A DNA stretch of 64,000 nt from DATLXU01 sp035575515 (lineage in GTDB: Bacteria; Acidobacteriota; Blastocatellia; UBA7656). Below the pieces are notes generated by a model. That model saw only the letters and a list, made by a program, of their open reading frames with translations, was not told where the DNA came from and ran no database searches. How positions within the stretch are numbered: the first letter of the stretch is position 1; each line of letters opens with the position of its first letter. Where the stretch lies: positions 38,266 through 102,265 of the forward strand of contig DATLXU010000147.1 of NCBI GenBank assembly GCA_035575515.1, given 5' to 3'. Shown here piece by piece: positions 41,088 through 50,528 of this stretch. Position numbers and translations under genes: made by a program.

Positions 41088-41458
41088 ACAGTGGAGGCTC
41101 GCTGTAAAGTGAGCCTGCGCCTTTTTGAAAATCAACATAAGGCGAGTTCGATGTGAGAGCGCGTTTGGTAATTGCTCTTTGCCGCAGCGGTAGAACGTGA
41201 AACACCTGAATGAATGGGCGTCACTCTGCATCCGGGATGCGCGTAAGCAAGCCGGAAGTTTCACGCCGTTATATTTTCCTTGCGCGGGCGATAAGTTTGT
41301 AAGATGCTCTTACATCGAACCCCCGTTAAGATAAATAGACGAGCCAGGAAATATGCTGCGTCAGCCCGCGCGGCTTATTTATGAACTATTGTTGCGGCCT
41401 GTAGCCGGTTCCCATCGTCCGCTGCCCACGCGACCGGCTGCGGTGCGAGGATGAACTC
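41088..41458. other. Intergenic stretch with one hairpin
   Basis: 371 bases. A terminator-like hairpin lies at 41096-41126. Elsewhere only small weak dyads (for example GTAAGATGCTCTTAC at ~41300); no gene or known riboswitch recognised. Confidence 0.55.
41096..41126 (+). terminator. Weak terminator-like hairpin
   Basis: Stem GGCTCGCT/AGTGAGCC (one G-T pair) with a 4-base loop, followed after 5 bases by CTTTTT. It would end the M28/hydrolase transcript. Confidence 0.45.
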
Positions 41459-43726
41459 ATGAAAAAATTATTCGCTTCAAGGCGCGCTCGCGCATCGCTC
41501 GTTGCGTTTGCGCTTGCGACGCTTGCGCTCTGCGCATTCTCTTATACATCGCCATCAAAAGTCTTTGCGCAAAAGATAGAACCCGCGGGCGAACTGCGCG
41601 AGCTTGCCATCGAAGACGGCACGGGCACGCTCTGCGCAGTCGGGCCTGCGGATGCCGACAGAGGAAAGCCCGGATTCGGATGGGTCAACAAGCTCACACC
41701 TCCGAGCTATCCCGCAACTCTTCGCTCGATAACAATCGGCTTCAACCGCGCCGGGCCGATTGGCCGCGAAGTCAAACCAGATCAGCTTTATCGCATAGTC
41801 GCTTATCTCGATCCTGAAGGCGACGGGCCTAATAAAAATCAGCCGCCCGATGCGTCATTCATCGGGCGCGTGCGCGGCGACGAGCAGTTTCAAACTTTCA
41901 ATCTCGTGACGCCGCTGACCATAACGAGCGGCAGCTTCGCCGTCGGCGCGATAGATGATTTCGGCATCGCAGACCTTCCCGCGCTCTACGTGACGCCGGG
42001 CAAATCAAATCCTCCCGGCACGGAATCATTCATCACGCCCAACAATGGCGCCCTGTGGCGAAAGATGCCCGATGCTATTTTGCCCGACCCTTTCTGCGGG
42101 CCGGGCAGCCTCCTGGTTCGCGCCACAGTCGAACTCGGCCAGATCGAAGCGCCTGCGCTCACAAAGATCAGAGACTCGCAGGCGGTCGAGCCATGGGGCG
42201 TGGCCGCCGCGAGCGCGCGAGTCTTTGTTACAAATTTTGTCTCCGATAATGTGACGGTCATCAACTCGGCGAACAATTCATTTCAAAATGTGCCGTTAAC
42301 CGACCCGCGCGTTTGCCCTGCGTGCGGCGGGCCGCTCGGCCCTTTCGGCGTAGCAGCGGAATCTGATGATTCGGTCTTCGTCACGCTGTTTGGCGCAAAC
42401 ACCATCCCGTCGAAAGAATTCCCGATTGATTACTCGACCGTCGGCGCGGGCCGCGTCATTCAGTTGAAACTGCAATCGGATGGAACATACAAACAGACAG
42501 GCATCATCACTGTAGGCAAAGGGCCAATGTTTCCTGCTCTCGCATTAACGCGGATTGGTTCGCGAAAGCTCTATGTGCCGTGCGCGGGCGCGAATCGAGT
42601 TGATGTGATAAATCCAATCACGCTCCAAAAGATTGCCGAGATACCTGTTGGCCGCGAGCCGTCGAGTTGCACCGCATCGGCTACGAGTCCCAAGCTTTAC
42701 GTCACGAACTTCGGCGACGGCTCTATCTCTGTGATTGACACTGCGACGGACCGAGTGACGAAGACGATACCAGCGCCGAAGATAATTCTGCCGCAATCAA
42801 TCTCTCAAGTGGGCGCGCCGCCGCAGGAGCCGCCAACAGCGGCTAGTCCCTGGAGCGCAGCCGTCTCACAGACGAATGGCAATCTCTACGTCGCGTACTG
42901 GGGCACGGTCGGAAATCGCGAGCCGAACGGCGCAATCATTGAGTTCGATACGTGCAAAGACGAAGTGCTTCGCGCAATCATTGACGACACAACGCGCGGG
43001 ACTCCGCCCGGAAGCGCGGGTGCGTCAGGAATACCTGCTCCGACGGCTGCGCTCGCGCGCGACGCGATGGGCGTGACGCCGGGCGCTGGCGGCGGAGGCG
43101 GTGGGCCATTCGGAATTGCATCCTGCTCGCTACGCATGACAAGGCCGGGAGTGCTGCCCATGCTTCCGAATCAAGCGCCATTGCTTGAGCCGACCATCGC
43201 ATTCACAAACGACGCATCAGGCATCATTGCTGCGATTGATGCGCGCATTGATCAGGTGGTCACAGCTCCGCCATTCGCCGTCGCGTCGTGTCCGAAGCCG
43301 CGCGGTGTAGCCTGCTTGCTCGTACGCACAGGCAATCAGGTGAAGGAGGTAATTTATGCCGCTTGCGGCCAGCCGGATAACTCCGTGCTTGCAATCACGA
43401 TCCCGCAGCTTACGCGCGAGAACCTGCCGGGCCTGCCCGCCATCGAATCGGCTTCTGCCGAAGGCAACCCGCGCATCCGCGCCAGCAGCGCGTTCGACAA
43501 CAGGACTCGCGTCGAGATTATTGACACGGCGACGGGCGCGTGCCTGAAGTTTGTTCGCCCGCCGAAATTCAAGAAGGGCAACACGGTCCTTCTGCAAAAG
43601 GGCAGTCTCACGGATGATCGCAGGCCGAGCGATCTACAGTTCCCGATCCTCAGGCTCGTCGCGCCTGATGGAACTGTGAGGCTGTTCTATTCATCAGAAC
43701 CGCTGCCCGGCGGCGCATCGCAATAA
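41459..43726 (+). CDS. Large secreted YVTN-type beta-propeller protein
   Basis: 755 residues with a Sec signal (LVAFALATLALCAFSYTS). The N-terminal third is a beta domain (PGFGWVNKLTPPSYPATLRS). From ~245 on are propeller blades: FVTNFVSDNVTVINSANNSF, LYVPCAGANRVDVINPITLQ, LYVTNFGDGSISVIDTATDR and LYVAYWGTVGNREPNGAII. A Gly run (GAGGGGGGPFG) lies in a loop. Surface or periplasmic binding protein; ligand unknown. Long leader upstream. Confidence 0.85.
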   Translation: MKKLFASRRARASLVAFALATLALCAFSYTSPSKVFAQKIEPAGELRELAIEDGTGTLCAVGPADADRGKPGFGWVNKLTPPSYPATLRSITIGFNRAGPIGREVKPDQLYRIVAYLDPEGDGPNKNQPPDASFIGRVRGDEQFQTFNLVTPLTITSGSFAVGAIDDFGIADLPALYVTPGKSNPPGTESFITPNNGALWRKMPDAILPDPFCGPGSLLVRATVELGQIEAPALTKIRDSQAVEPWGVAAASARVFVTNFVSDNVTVINSANNSFQNVPLTDPRVCPACGGPLGPFGVAAESDDSVFVTLFGANTIPSKEFPIDYSTVGAGRVIQLKLQSDGTYKQTGIITVGKGPMFPALALTRIGSRKLYVPCAGANRVDVINPITLQKIAEIPVGREPSSCTASATSPKLYVTNFGDGSISVIDTATDRVTKTIPAPKIILPQSISQVGAPPQEPPTAASPWSAAVSQTNGNLYVAYWGTVGNREPNGAIIEFDTCKDEVLRAIIDDTTRGTPPGSAGASGIPAPTAALARDAMGVTPGAGGGGGGPFGIASCSLRMTRPGVLPMLPNQAPLLEPTIAFTNDASGIIAAIDARIDQVVTAPPFAVASCPKPRGVACLLVRTGNQVKEVIYAACGQPDNSVLAITIPQLTRENLPGLPAIESASAEGNPRIRASSAFDNRTRVEIIDTATGACLKFVRPPKFKKGNTVLLQKGSLTDDRRPSDLQFPILRLVAPDGTVRLFYSSEPLPGGASQ

Positions 43727-43742
43727 ATCAGATCGCGGATGA

Positions 43743-44852
43743 ATGACGTATTCAATGGCTCAGTCGTTTCAATTCAGCGTCGCGGAGAAAGACGCGGGAC
43801 TCAGGCTTGATGAGTTCCTCGCGTCGCGTTTCGCCGCTTTGAGTCGAATGCGAATCAGCAATCTCATAGGCGCAGGCTTCGCGCGCGTGAACGGGCAAGC
43901 GGTTCATCCGGGCGCGCGCCTCGCGGCTGGAGATTTGATTGAAATCGCATTCGACGAAGGCCCGCCGACCGCGATGCAGCCCGTGCCCGTACCGCTAGAA
44001 ATCGTTTACGAAGACGAGCAGATAATCGTAGTCGTTAAACCCGCAGGCATGCTCGTCCATCCGACGCGCAGCGTGAAAAACGGCACGCTGGCCAACGCGC
44101 TCGCTTATCATCTGAATAAAGAGTTTTACGACGGTCCGAAGTCGGAAAGAGTCGCTAATGAACCAGGCGGAACGAACGTGTCGAATTATCAGGCTGCGAG
44201 TACGGGACTTCGCGCTTCGGACTCTGGACTTCGGACTCCTGAGCACGGCCAGCCACACTCGCTCATAAGGCCGGGCCTTGTGCATCGGCTTGACCGCGCA
44301 ACTTCAGGACTTATGGTCATTGCCAAAACGCAGCGCGCGCTGAGCCGGTTGACCGTTCACTTCCGGCGCAGGCTCGTTGAAAAACGTTACCTCGCGCTCG
44401 TGCATGGAAACGTAAGCGAAGATGAAGGCGTGATTGTCGCGCCGATTGGTCGCGATTCAAACAAGCGGCCACAGTGGCGAGTGATGGAAGGCGGCAAAGA
44501 CGCCGAAACGCGCTTTCGCGTCCGCGAGCGGCTTGCCGCTGCCACGCTCGTCGAGCTTGAGCCGGTCACGGGTCGCACGAATCAACTGCGAATCCACTGC
44601 GCCCACGCGGGCCATCCGATTTTGGGTGACGCGCTGTATTGCGGATTGCGGATTGCGGATTGCGGAATATCTGAAATAGAGAATCTTGATAATGCTTCGC
44701 AATTTGAATCCGCAATCCGGCTGTGCCTCCACGCCTCGCGATTGGCTTTCCATCATCCGGCGAGCAATGAGCAGATGGAGTTCACATCGCCGCTGCCTGA
44801 GGATTTCGATGCAGTTCTTGGCGAGTTGCGGAAGCAGGGGTCAGGGCTTTAA
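43743..44852 (+). CDS. RluD-family 23S rRNA pseudouridine synthase with two repeat-derived inserts
   Basis: Converts uridines of 23S rRNA to pseudouridine. N-terminal S4 domain (LDEFLASRFAALSRMRISNL), active-site Asp in VHRLDRATSGLMVIAK, then VTGRTNQLRIHCAHAGHPIL. 369 residues against 326 in E. coli RluD. The excess consists of two inserts: ~155 region (GLRASDSGLRTPEHG) and ~301-325 (CGLRIADCGISEIENLDNAS). Both coincide with DNA inverted repeats (44133-44243; 44638-44719). The last codons (KQGSGL) are also repeat-derived. Start ATG 43743, with ATG 43755 as alternative. Confidence 0.9.
   Translation: MTYSMAQSFQFSVAEKDAGLRLDEFLASRFAALSRMRISNLIGAGFARVNGQAVHPGARLAAGDLIEIAFDEGPPTAMQPVPVPLEIVYEDEQIIVVVKPAGMLVHPTRSVKNGTLANALAYHLNKEFYDGPKSERVANEPGGTNVSNYQAASTGLRASDSGLRTPEHGQPHSLIRPGLVHRLDRATSGLMVIAKTQRALSRLTVHFRRRLVEKRYLALVHGNVSEDEGVIVAPIGRDSNKRPQWRVMEGGKDAETRFRVRERLAAATLVELEPVTGRTNQLRIHCAHAGHPILGDALYCGLRIADCGISEIENLDNASQFESAIRLCLHASRLAFHHPASNEQMEFTSPLPEDFDAVLGELRKQGSGL
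44133..44243. repeat. In-frame palindromic element inside the pseudouridine synthase gene (GTCCGAA words)
   Basis: Left arm GGTCCGAAGTCGGAAAGAGT (44133-44152); right arm contains CTTCGGACTCTGGACTTCGG (44214-44233). About 111 bases, 37 codons, no frameshift. It lies in a loop of RluD before HRLD. Same words as the repeat at 18431-18525. Confidence 0.8.
44638..44719. repeat. In-frame palindromic element inside the pseudouridine synthase gene (GCGGATT words)
   Basis: Four tandem GCGGATT-type heptamers (44640-44667) with complementary GAATCCGCAATCCGG at 44705-44719. It encodes the extra residues between DALY and LHASRL. Confidence 0.8.
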
Positions 44853-44943
44853 TAGCTGTTGGCTTGAAACAGGCTCCTGGAGCCACTTTCAAGGCGGCAA
44901 TCTTCTCTCCCTGCCCCCCCGACACTCGACCCCTGCCCCCTGC
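44834..44943. repeat. Inverted repeat at the pseudouridine synthase stop (GCAGGGGTC / GACCCCTGC)
   Basis: Left arm GCAGGGGTCAGGG overlaps the last codons and stop of the rluD-type gene; right arm CGACCCCTGCCCCCTGC ends 2 bases before the histidine-kinase stop. It fills the convergent gap. An extra CCCTGCCCCCC lies inside. Confidence 0.75.
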
Positions 44944-44945
44944 TT

Positions 44946-47900
44946 TCACTCCAGCAATGTTTTCATCGCGCGCTGAATTTCTTCGAGGCGGAATGGTTTT
45001 GATATGGCGATGTCAATTGAATCAGTATCATCGGCGCGCTCGTAAACTTTGTCTGAGCCATACCCGCTCATTAAAATCACCTTCGCCTCAGGCTGCCGCT
45101 CTTTTATTCCCTTTGCGGCGGCAATGCCGTCATCCTTCGGCATTGCAAGGTCAGAAAAGACCAGATCGAACTTGTAAAGCTCAGCCAGTTTCATTCCTTC
45201 TTCGGCGCTGGCGGCTTTCATCACAGTGTGTCCCTGATCTGCGAGCATCGCCGAAAGCACATCTCTCACGAATTTCTCGTCATCTATTATGAGCACCCGC
45301 GCGCCTTTTACGGTCGGCTCGACGGCTTTCGTCTGAGTTTCGGCTTTCACGGGCGAAGCGAGCGGAAGCATGATGGTGAAAATGGTCCCGCGCCTGAGCT
45401 GGCTTTCTACATCAATGCGCCCGCCGTGCCGCTCTATGATTCGATAGCTTTCGCTCAATCCCATGCCAAGCCCTGATACGCCTTTCGTCGTAAAGAATGG
45501 CTCGAAGATGCGCCGCCGCACCTCTTCGGTCATTCCGCTGCCTGTGTCGGCGAAGCTCACCTGCAGCGAGCGACCAACTGATTTGCCTGTGATTAAAAGC
45601 CGCCCGCCCGTAGGCATAGCATCAAGCGCGTTCATGATTATATTGACGAAGACCTCGCGCAGTTCCGAAGCCTCGCCGTTTACGGTCAGGTCTTCTTCAG
45701 CCTCCCACGAGAATTCAACGTCGTACTTTATGCCTAAAACCTGAGCGTCGGTGCGCCAGCGCGGGCGCGTGATGTCTATGGCGTCGCAAACAATGTCTGC
45801 GAGCCTCACCTGAAGGAAGTCATCTTTGCGAGGACGGCGGCGCGAGAAATTCTGTATGCGCTCGACCATGCGCGCCGCGTCTTTGGCTGCCTGCTCGACG
45901 ACTCGCAGGTATTCTTCCACGTCAGAGTTCTTGACCTTCGGCAGCGCGAGCTGCGTGTATCCGATGACCGCAGCTAGCGCATTGTTGAAATTGTGCGCCA
46001 CGCCGGAGGCGAGCTGACCGAGCGCGCGAAGCTTCTCGGCCTGTTGCAACTGCTCGCGCTCGCGCTTTAGCTCGGTAATATCTCTCACGAGCACGATGGC
46101 TCCGGCCAGTTGCCCATCGTTGCTAAAGAAAGGCGATGCGGTAATCGAAAGCATCACCCTGCTGCCATCCGGCCTTGTAAAAAAGAGCGACGTTTCAACT
46201 ATGCGTCGCTCGCTTATGGCTGTTTGAACGGGCAGCTTTTCGACAGGGACCGCCTGCCCTTCATCATAGTGGAAACGTCCTTCGGCAAGAGTCCCGTTGC
46301 TGTCTGTTGCCATCTGTTCAAGGGTGTAACCGAATATCTGCTGAGCATGGCGGTTGGCTCTTATTACTCTGCCCGCCTGATCGAATACCATGAAGCCTTC
46401 GGCCATCTGCTCTATAGTCGCATTGAGGCTCACGCGCTCGCGCTCGGCCTCTTCGCGGGCGCGGTGCAGTTCCGTCAGGTCGCGCACGACCTCGACGACC
46501 GCTGCGACGTTGCCATGATCGTCGGTAATTGGGTCCACGCTCACGAAAATGGGATAGTTGCTGACAACGCCTGCGGGGAACTCCTTTGCGCCGCGCTCGC
46601 CCTTCAATCGAAGCTGGCAAATCGGGCATTCATTCGCGCTCGGAAACTTATCCGTGCCGCGATGAACAAGCTCGCTGACCGGTCGGCCCACGCATTCATC
46701 GGGAGCCAGCCCGACCCTTTCATAAAAAGCGCGATTGGCGCGAATGAGCCTGTCGCTGCGATCAGCTATCATCACAGCGTCCGTCATAGCATCGAAAGTC
46801 GCTTGCCACTCGCGCCGCGCGGCCTTTTCGCGGTCGAGCAGTTCCTTGCGCAGCCACCCCATGTGCTCGGCCTCCATCCGCGCTGCCTGCTCAAGCGTCA
46901 GCAGCCGCGCACGCTCCTGCTCGGCCCGCTTGCGCTCGATAGCCATTGCCACCTGCGTCGAAACGAATTCGAGGATGCTTTTTTCTTCTTCCCCGAACGT
47001 TACGCCTTCGGTGTAACTCTGGATGACTAACGCGCCGATAGTCTTCTCTTTTGTTTTGAGCGGGACGCCAAGCCAGTCGACTGCGTTCGCGCCAATCAAT
47101 TCGGCTTCACCCGCTGCTTCGAGCCTTTCAAGGACTTCGGGCAGGCCGTGCAGCGGCGCTCCCGTGCGAAGCACGTACTCGGTCAAACCTTGCCTGAGGC
47201 GGCGAGGCACGGGCGGCTCTTCACGCTCGTCAACGAAATATGGAAAGCTGATGGTTTCAGCGTCTGAATCATAAAGGGCGATGTAGAAGTTGCTTGCGGG
47301 CATAAGCTCGCCGATGATTTCGTGAATCAAGCGATAGAGCGTTTGAAGATTTTCAGATGTGAAGGCCGCTTCGGAGATTCTGTAGATCGCTGCCTGGATA
47401 CTCTCGGCCCGCTTGCGCGCAGTGATGTCAGTGATTATCCCTTGCAACCATACGGCTCCATTCTCCAGACGCACGGGGCGGCTTGAGCTGCGCACCCAGC
47501 GAATATCGCCCGACTTCGATATGACCCGATATTCGAGAGGCTCGATGCGGCCTTCGATTGTCTGCTGAACATGCTTGAGGAGCGTCGGCAGGTCTTCTGG
47601 ATGAATAAACTCTGTGAAACAGTGCCCCATCACTTCCGCAGGCGTGTAGCCTGAAAGCGTCTCGATTATCGGGCTGATATAGGTGATGCGGCCCCGCTCA
47701 TCTACGGCGTAAACGACGTCGTTCAGATTTTCGACGAGCGCGCGATATTTCTCTTCGGAAGCGCACAGCGCCTCTTCAAAACGGCGGCGCTCAAGCTCAG
47801 CCGAAGCGCGCGCGGCGAAGATGCGCAATGTGGCTTCGGCCATCTGCTCGTCTTCGAGCGGCCTTCTGCTCATAACGGAAAGCAGGCCCATGACGCGGCC

Positions 47901-48302
47901 CCCTGAGTCTCGAAGCGGCGTGCCAATGTAGCTTTCTATCCGCATTTCGCTCAACTGAGCGTCGCTTGCAAACTGCTGCTGCACGGAATCTTTGAAGTAG
48001 CATAAATCTCGATTAACGACCTCCTCGCAGGGTGTGCCCGCAAGCTTATAATCTATATTCTCGACTATCTCGCCGTCGGCGCAGACAGCTATAGTGCGAA
48101 TTCTCTCGCTGGAATCGTCAATCAGTTCACCTATGAGCGCGTAATCCGCTTTCAGGGCGCGAGTGAGGAATTGGACGAGCGAGCGAAAGAACGTCTCGCC
48201 TGTCGCGGCAGAGATTTCGTGAGCAATATCACGCAGCGATTGTTCGACGGCCCTTCGCCCGGCTGTACTTGAAATGTTTGCCTCATCTTCAGTGATCTTC
48301 AT
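44946..48302 (-). CDS. Hybrid GAF/PAS sensor histidine kinase with receiver domain
   Basis: 1118 residues, soluble. Order: GAF (~20-175), PAS (~185-300, ITYISPIIETLSGYTPAEVM), GAF (~310-460, FYIALYDSDAETISFPYFVD), coiled coil, PAS (~505-620 with a CPICQL Cys pair), PAS (~635-745), HisKA with phospho-His in SGVAHNFNNALAAVIGYTQL, HATPase (NALDAMPTG, GSGMTEEV, GMGLSESYRI), receiver (~1000-1118, acceptor Asp in DLVFSDLAMP, Lys in ISKPF). The CheY-like tail makes it a hybrid kinase; the output partner is elsewhere. Signal unknown. Confidence 0.95.
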   Translation of the reverse strand: MKITEDEANISSTAGRRAVEQSLRDIAHEISAATGETFFRSLVQFLTRALKADYALIGELIDDSSERIRTIAVCADGEIVENIDYKLAGTPCEEVVNRDLCYFKDSVQQQFASDAQLSEMRIESYIGTPLRDSGGRVMGLLSVMSRRPLEDEQMAEATLRIFAARASAELERRRFEEALCASEEKYRALVENLNDVVYAVDERGRITYISPIIETLSGYTPAEVMGHCFTEFIHPEDLPTLLKHVQQTIEGRIEPLEYRVISKSGDIRWVRSSSRPVRLENGAVWLQGIITDITARKRAESIQAAIYRISEAAFTSENLQTLYRLIHEIIGELMPASNFYIALYDSDAETISFPYFVDEREEPPVPRRLRQGLTEYVLRTGAPLHGLPEVLERLEAAGEAELIGANAVDWLGVPLKTKEKTIGALVIQSYTEGVTFGEEEKSILEFVSTQVAMAIERKRAEQERARLLTLEQAARMEAEHMGWLRKELLDREKAARREWQATFDAMTDAVMIADRSDRLIRANRAFYERVGLAPDECVGRPVSELVHRGTDKFPSANECPICQLRLKGERGAKEFPAGVVSNYPIFVSVDPITDDHGNVAAVVEVVRDLTELHRAREEAERERVSLNATIEQMAEGFMVFDQAGRVIRANRHAQQIFGYTLEQMATDSNGTLAEGRFHYDEGQAVPVEKLPVQTAISERRIVETSLFFTRPDGSRVMLSITASPFFSNDGQLAGAIVLVRDITELKREREQLQQAEKLRALGQLASGVAHNFNNALAAVIGYTQLALPKVKNSDVEEYLRVVEQAAKDAARMVERIQNFSRRRPRKDDFLQVRLADIVCDAIDITRPRWRTDAQVLGIKYDVEFSWEAEEDLTVNGEASELREVFVNIIMNALDAMPTGGRLLITGKSVGRSLQVSFADTGSGMTEEVRRRIFEPFFTTKGVSGLGMGLSESYRIIERHGGRIDVESQLRRGTIFTIMLPLASPVKAETQTKAVEPTVKGARVLIIDDEKFVRDVLSAMLADQGHTVMKAASAEEGMKLAELYKFDLVFSDLAMPKDDGIAAAKGIKERQPEAKVILMSGYGSDKVYERADDTDSIDIAISKPFRLEEIQRAMKTLLE

Positions 48303-48599
48303 GATGAATACTTACGCTTTGCACGCTTACCGCAATGTTCAAAAATGTTGGATATCAAACGGGAGCCGGTCAAACCTCAGTGATTTTACCATCCGAGCCA
48401 GAATCATTCCAGAATCAAAATCAAGACAACCATTAGTCAGAAAAGCGGGGGGCTGCTGTTTCCCGCAATTGCTTCACCGGCCAGCCAATCAGACTTTTCG
48501 CCGCGCGGCGCGTGATGTACCATAAACTTTTCAGATTGAGCGGCGAAACCGATCCGTTTTGCGGCTCGATTGCAGAACCGAAAGATTTAGGAGACCCGG

Positions 48600-50384
48600 A
48601 TGGCTGAAGAGTTTCTAAACGATCAAGACATTGCGCTTGGGGTGGAAGACTTTCCTTCAGAGCGCGACTACAAGCTGCACTGCCTGAGGCATTCGACCTC
48701 GCACATAATGGCGGCAGCCGTGCAGCAGATTTTCCCCGAAGTCAAATTCGGCATCGGCCCGCCGATTAAAAACGGATTCTATTACGATATGCAACTACCG
48801 CGACCGCTCACTCCCGAAGACCTCGCGGAGATTGAGCGTCGCATGCGCGAGATTGTGAAAGAAGGGCGCGAGTTCCAGCGCGAGACGTGGGATAAAGAGA
48901 AAGCCCTCGAATTTTTCCGCTCGCGCCATCAGGATTTCAAGATAGAGTTAATCAACGGCATACCGGGCGATACGGTTTCAACCTATACGATTGGCGATTT
49001 TACGGACCTGTGCGCTGGCCCACACGTCCGCCGCACGAGCGAGTGCAAGCACTTTAAATTGACCTCGATTGCCGGAGCGTACTGGCGCGGCAACGAAAAG
49101 AACCCGATGCTGCAACGCATCTATGGAACCGTGTGGCCGACGAAGGACGAACTTGAAGAATATCTTCACAACATCGAAGAAGCGAAGAAACGAGATCATC
49201 GAAAGTTAGGGCGCGAGCTTGATCTCTTCATGACGCACGAGTGGGCGCCGGGCGCGCCGTTCTGGCTGCCGAAAGGCACGATTGTTTATCAAACGCTTCA
49301 GCGGAAGATGCGCGAGATGCTCGCGCGCAACGGTTACGTCGAAGTGAAAGCGCCGCTGCTTTTCAACAAAGATTTGTTCGTCACTTCAGGCCACTGGGCG
49401 CATTACAAAGAGAACATGTTCGTATTTCACGAAGATGAAGAGACCTATGGGCTGAAGCCGATGAACTGTCCGGGCCATATGCTCATCTTCGGCTCGAAGC
49501 GCCGAAGCTACCGCGAGCTTCCGCTCAGATTGGCCGAAGAGAGCGTCTTGCACCGCTACGAGCGCGCGGGCGTGCTGTCGGGGCTGACGCGCGTGCGCCA
49601 GTTCCAGCAGGACGATGCGCACATCTTCATCACCGAAGATCAGATCGGCGAAGAGGTCAATAACCTGTTAGGTCTGGTCGCGCGTGTCTACAAGGCTTTC
49701 GGCATGTCTTATCGCTTCGTGTTGAGCGTGCGCGGCGACGACCACAGCAATTACATGGGCGACCCTGCGCTGTGGGACAGAGCCGAGGCGTTGCTTGCGC
49801 AGGCGCTCGAAGCGAACGGTCTCGAATATACAACTGTGAAAGGCGAAGCGAATTTCTACGGACCGAAGATTGACCAGATGGTTCAGGATTCGCTCAAGCG
49901 CGAGCACCAGTTAGGCACGATTCAATTGGACTTTCAATTGCCGCGCAACTTCGGTTTGATTTATGTCAACGAGCATAATCATGAAGCCATCCCTGTTGTG
50001 ATTCATCGGGCAATATATGGTTCGTTCGAGCGATTCATCGGAATACTTATCGAGCATTATGCCGGAGCTTTTCCTGTGTGGCTCGCGCCGGTTCAGGCGA
50101 AAGTGCTTTCGATAAGTGAGAAGACAGCCGATTACGCGCGCGAAGTTTACGAACGATTGACGGCTGAAGGCTTGCGCGTGGAACTCGACGTGCGCGATGA
50201 CAAGATCGGCGCGAAGATCCGCGACGCGCAGCTTGAAAAAGTTCCCTTCATGCTCATCACTGGAGCGAAGGAAGCCGAAGCCCGCGCCGTCGCGGTTCGC
50301 TCGCGCGAGCGTGGTGATGAAGGCGCTGTGGCGATAGACGACTTCATCGCGCGCATCAAAGCCGAAGCGGATTTTGATTATTAG
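48600..50384 (+). CDS. thrS: Threonyl-tRNA synthetase lacking the TGS domain
   Basis: Charges tRNA-Thr. Editing domain HSTSHIMAAAV (HxxxH) begins only ~32 residues from the start, so the usual ~60-residue N-terminal TGS domain is absent (594 against 642 residues in E. coli). Also CAGPHVRRTSE of the editing site. Catalytic zinc ligands in LKPMNCPGHM, VRQFQQDDAHIF and VVIHRAIYGSFERF. The anticodon domain closes the protein (DVRDDKIGAKIRDAQLEKVP). Start ATG 48600, preceded by AGGAG. Confidence 0.96.
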   Translation: MAEEFLNDQDIALGVEDFPSERDYKLHCLRHSTSHIMAAAVQQIFPEVKFGIGPPIKNGFYYDMQLPRPLTPEDLAEIERRMREIVKEGREFQRETWDKEKALEFFRSRHQDFKIELINGIPGDTVSTYTIGDFTDLCAGPHVRRTSECKHFKLTSIAGAYWRGNEKNPMLQRIYGTVWPTKDELEEYLHNIEEAKKRDHRKLGRELDLFMTHEWAPGAPFWLPKGTIVYQTLQRKMREMLARNGYVEVKAPLLFNKDLFVTSGHWAHYKENMFVFHEDEETYGLKPMNCPGHMLIFGSKRRSYRELPLRLAEESVLHRYERAGVLSGLTRVRQFQQDDAHIFITEDQIGEEVNNLLGLVARVYKAFGMSYRFVLSVRGDDHSNYMGDPALWDRAEALLAQALEANGLEYTTVKGEANFYGPKIDQMVQDSLKREHQLGTIQLDFQLPRNFGLIYVNEHNHEAIPVVIHRAIYGSFERFIGILIEHYAGAFPVWLAPVQAKVLSISEKTADYAREVYERLTAEGLRVELDVRDDKIGAKIRDAQLEKVPFMLITGAKEAEARAVAVRSRERGDEGAVAIDDFIARIKAEADFDY

Positions 50385-50387
50385 AAA

Positions 50388-50524
50388 TGTAGGGGCAGGG
50401 CTTGTACCTGCCCGAATCGCGCGAAGCGCGATGAAGATTATGACACATTAGTCAGATCGGTCGGCGGCCAATTCCATTCATTGGCCTTCGGCCAATCCGG
50501 GCAGGGACAAGCCCTTCCCCTACA
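50388..50524. repeat. Inverted repeat, TGTAGGGGCAGGGC type, between thrS and tsaC
   Basis: 26-bp arms (50388-50413 and 50499-50524) with 2 mismatches, beginning TGTAGGGGCAGGGCTTGTAC; an inner hairpin ATTGGCCTTCGGCCAAT lies near the right arm. The right arm ends 4 bases before the tsaC ATG, replacing any Shine-Dalgarno sequence. Confidence 0.88.
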
Positions 50525-50528
50525 GTCT

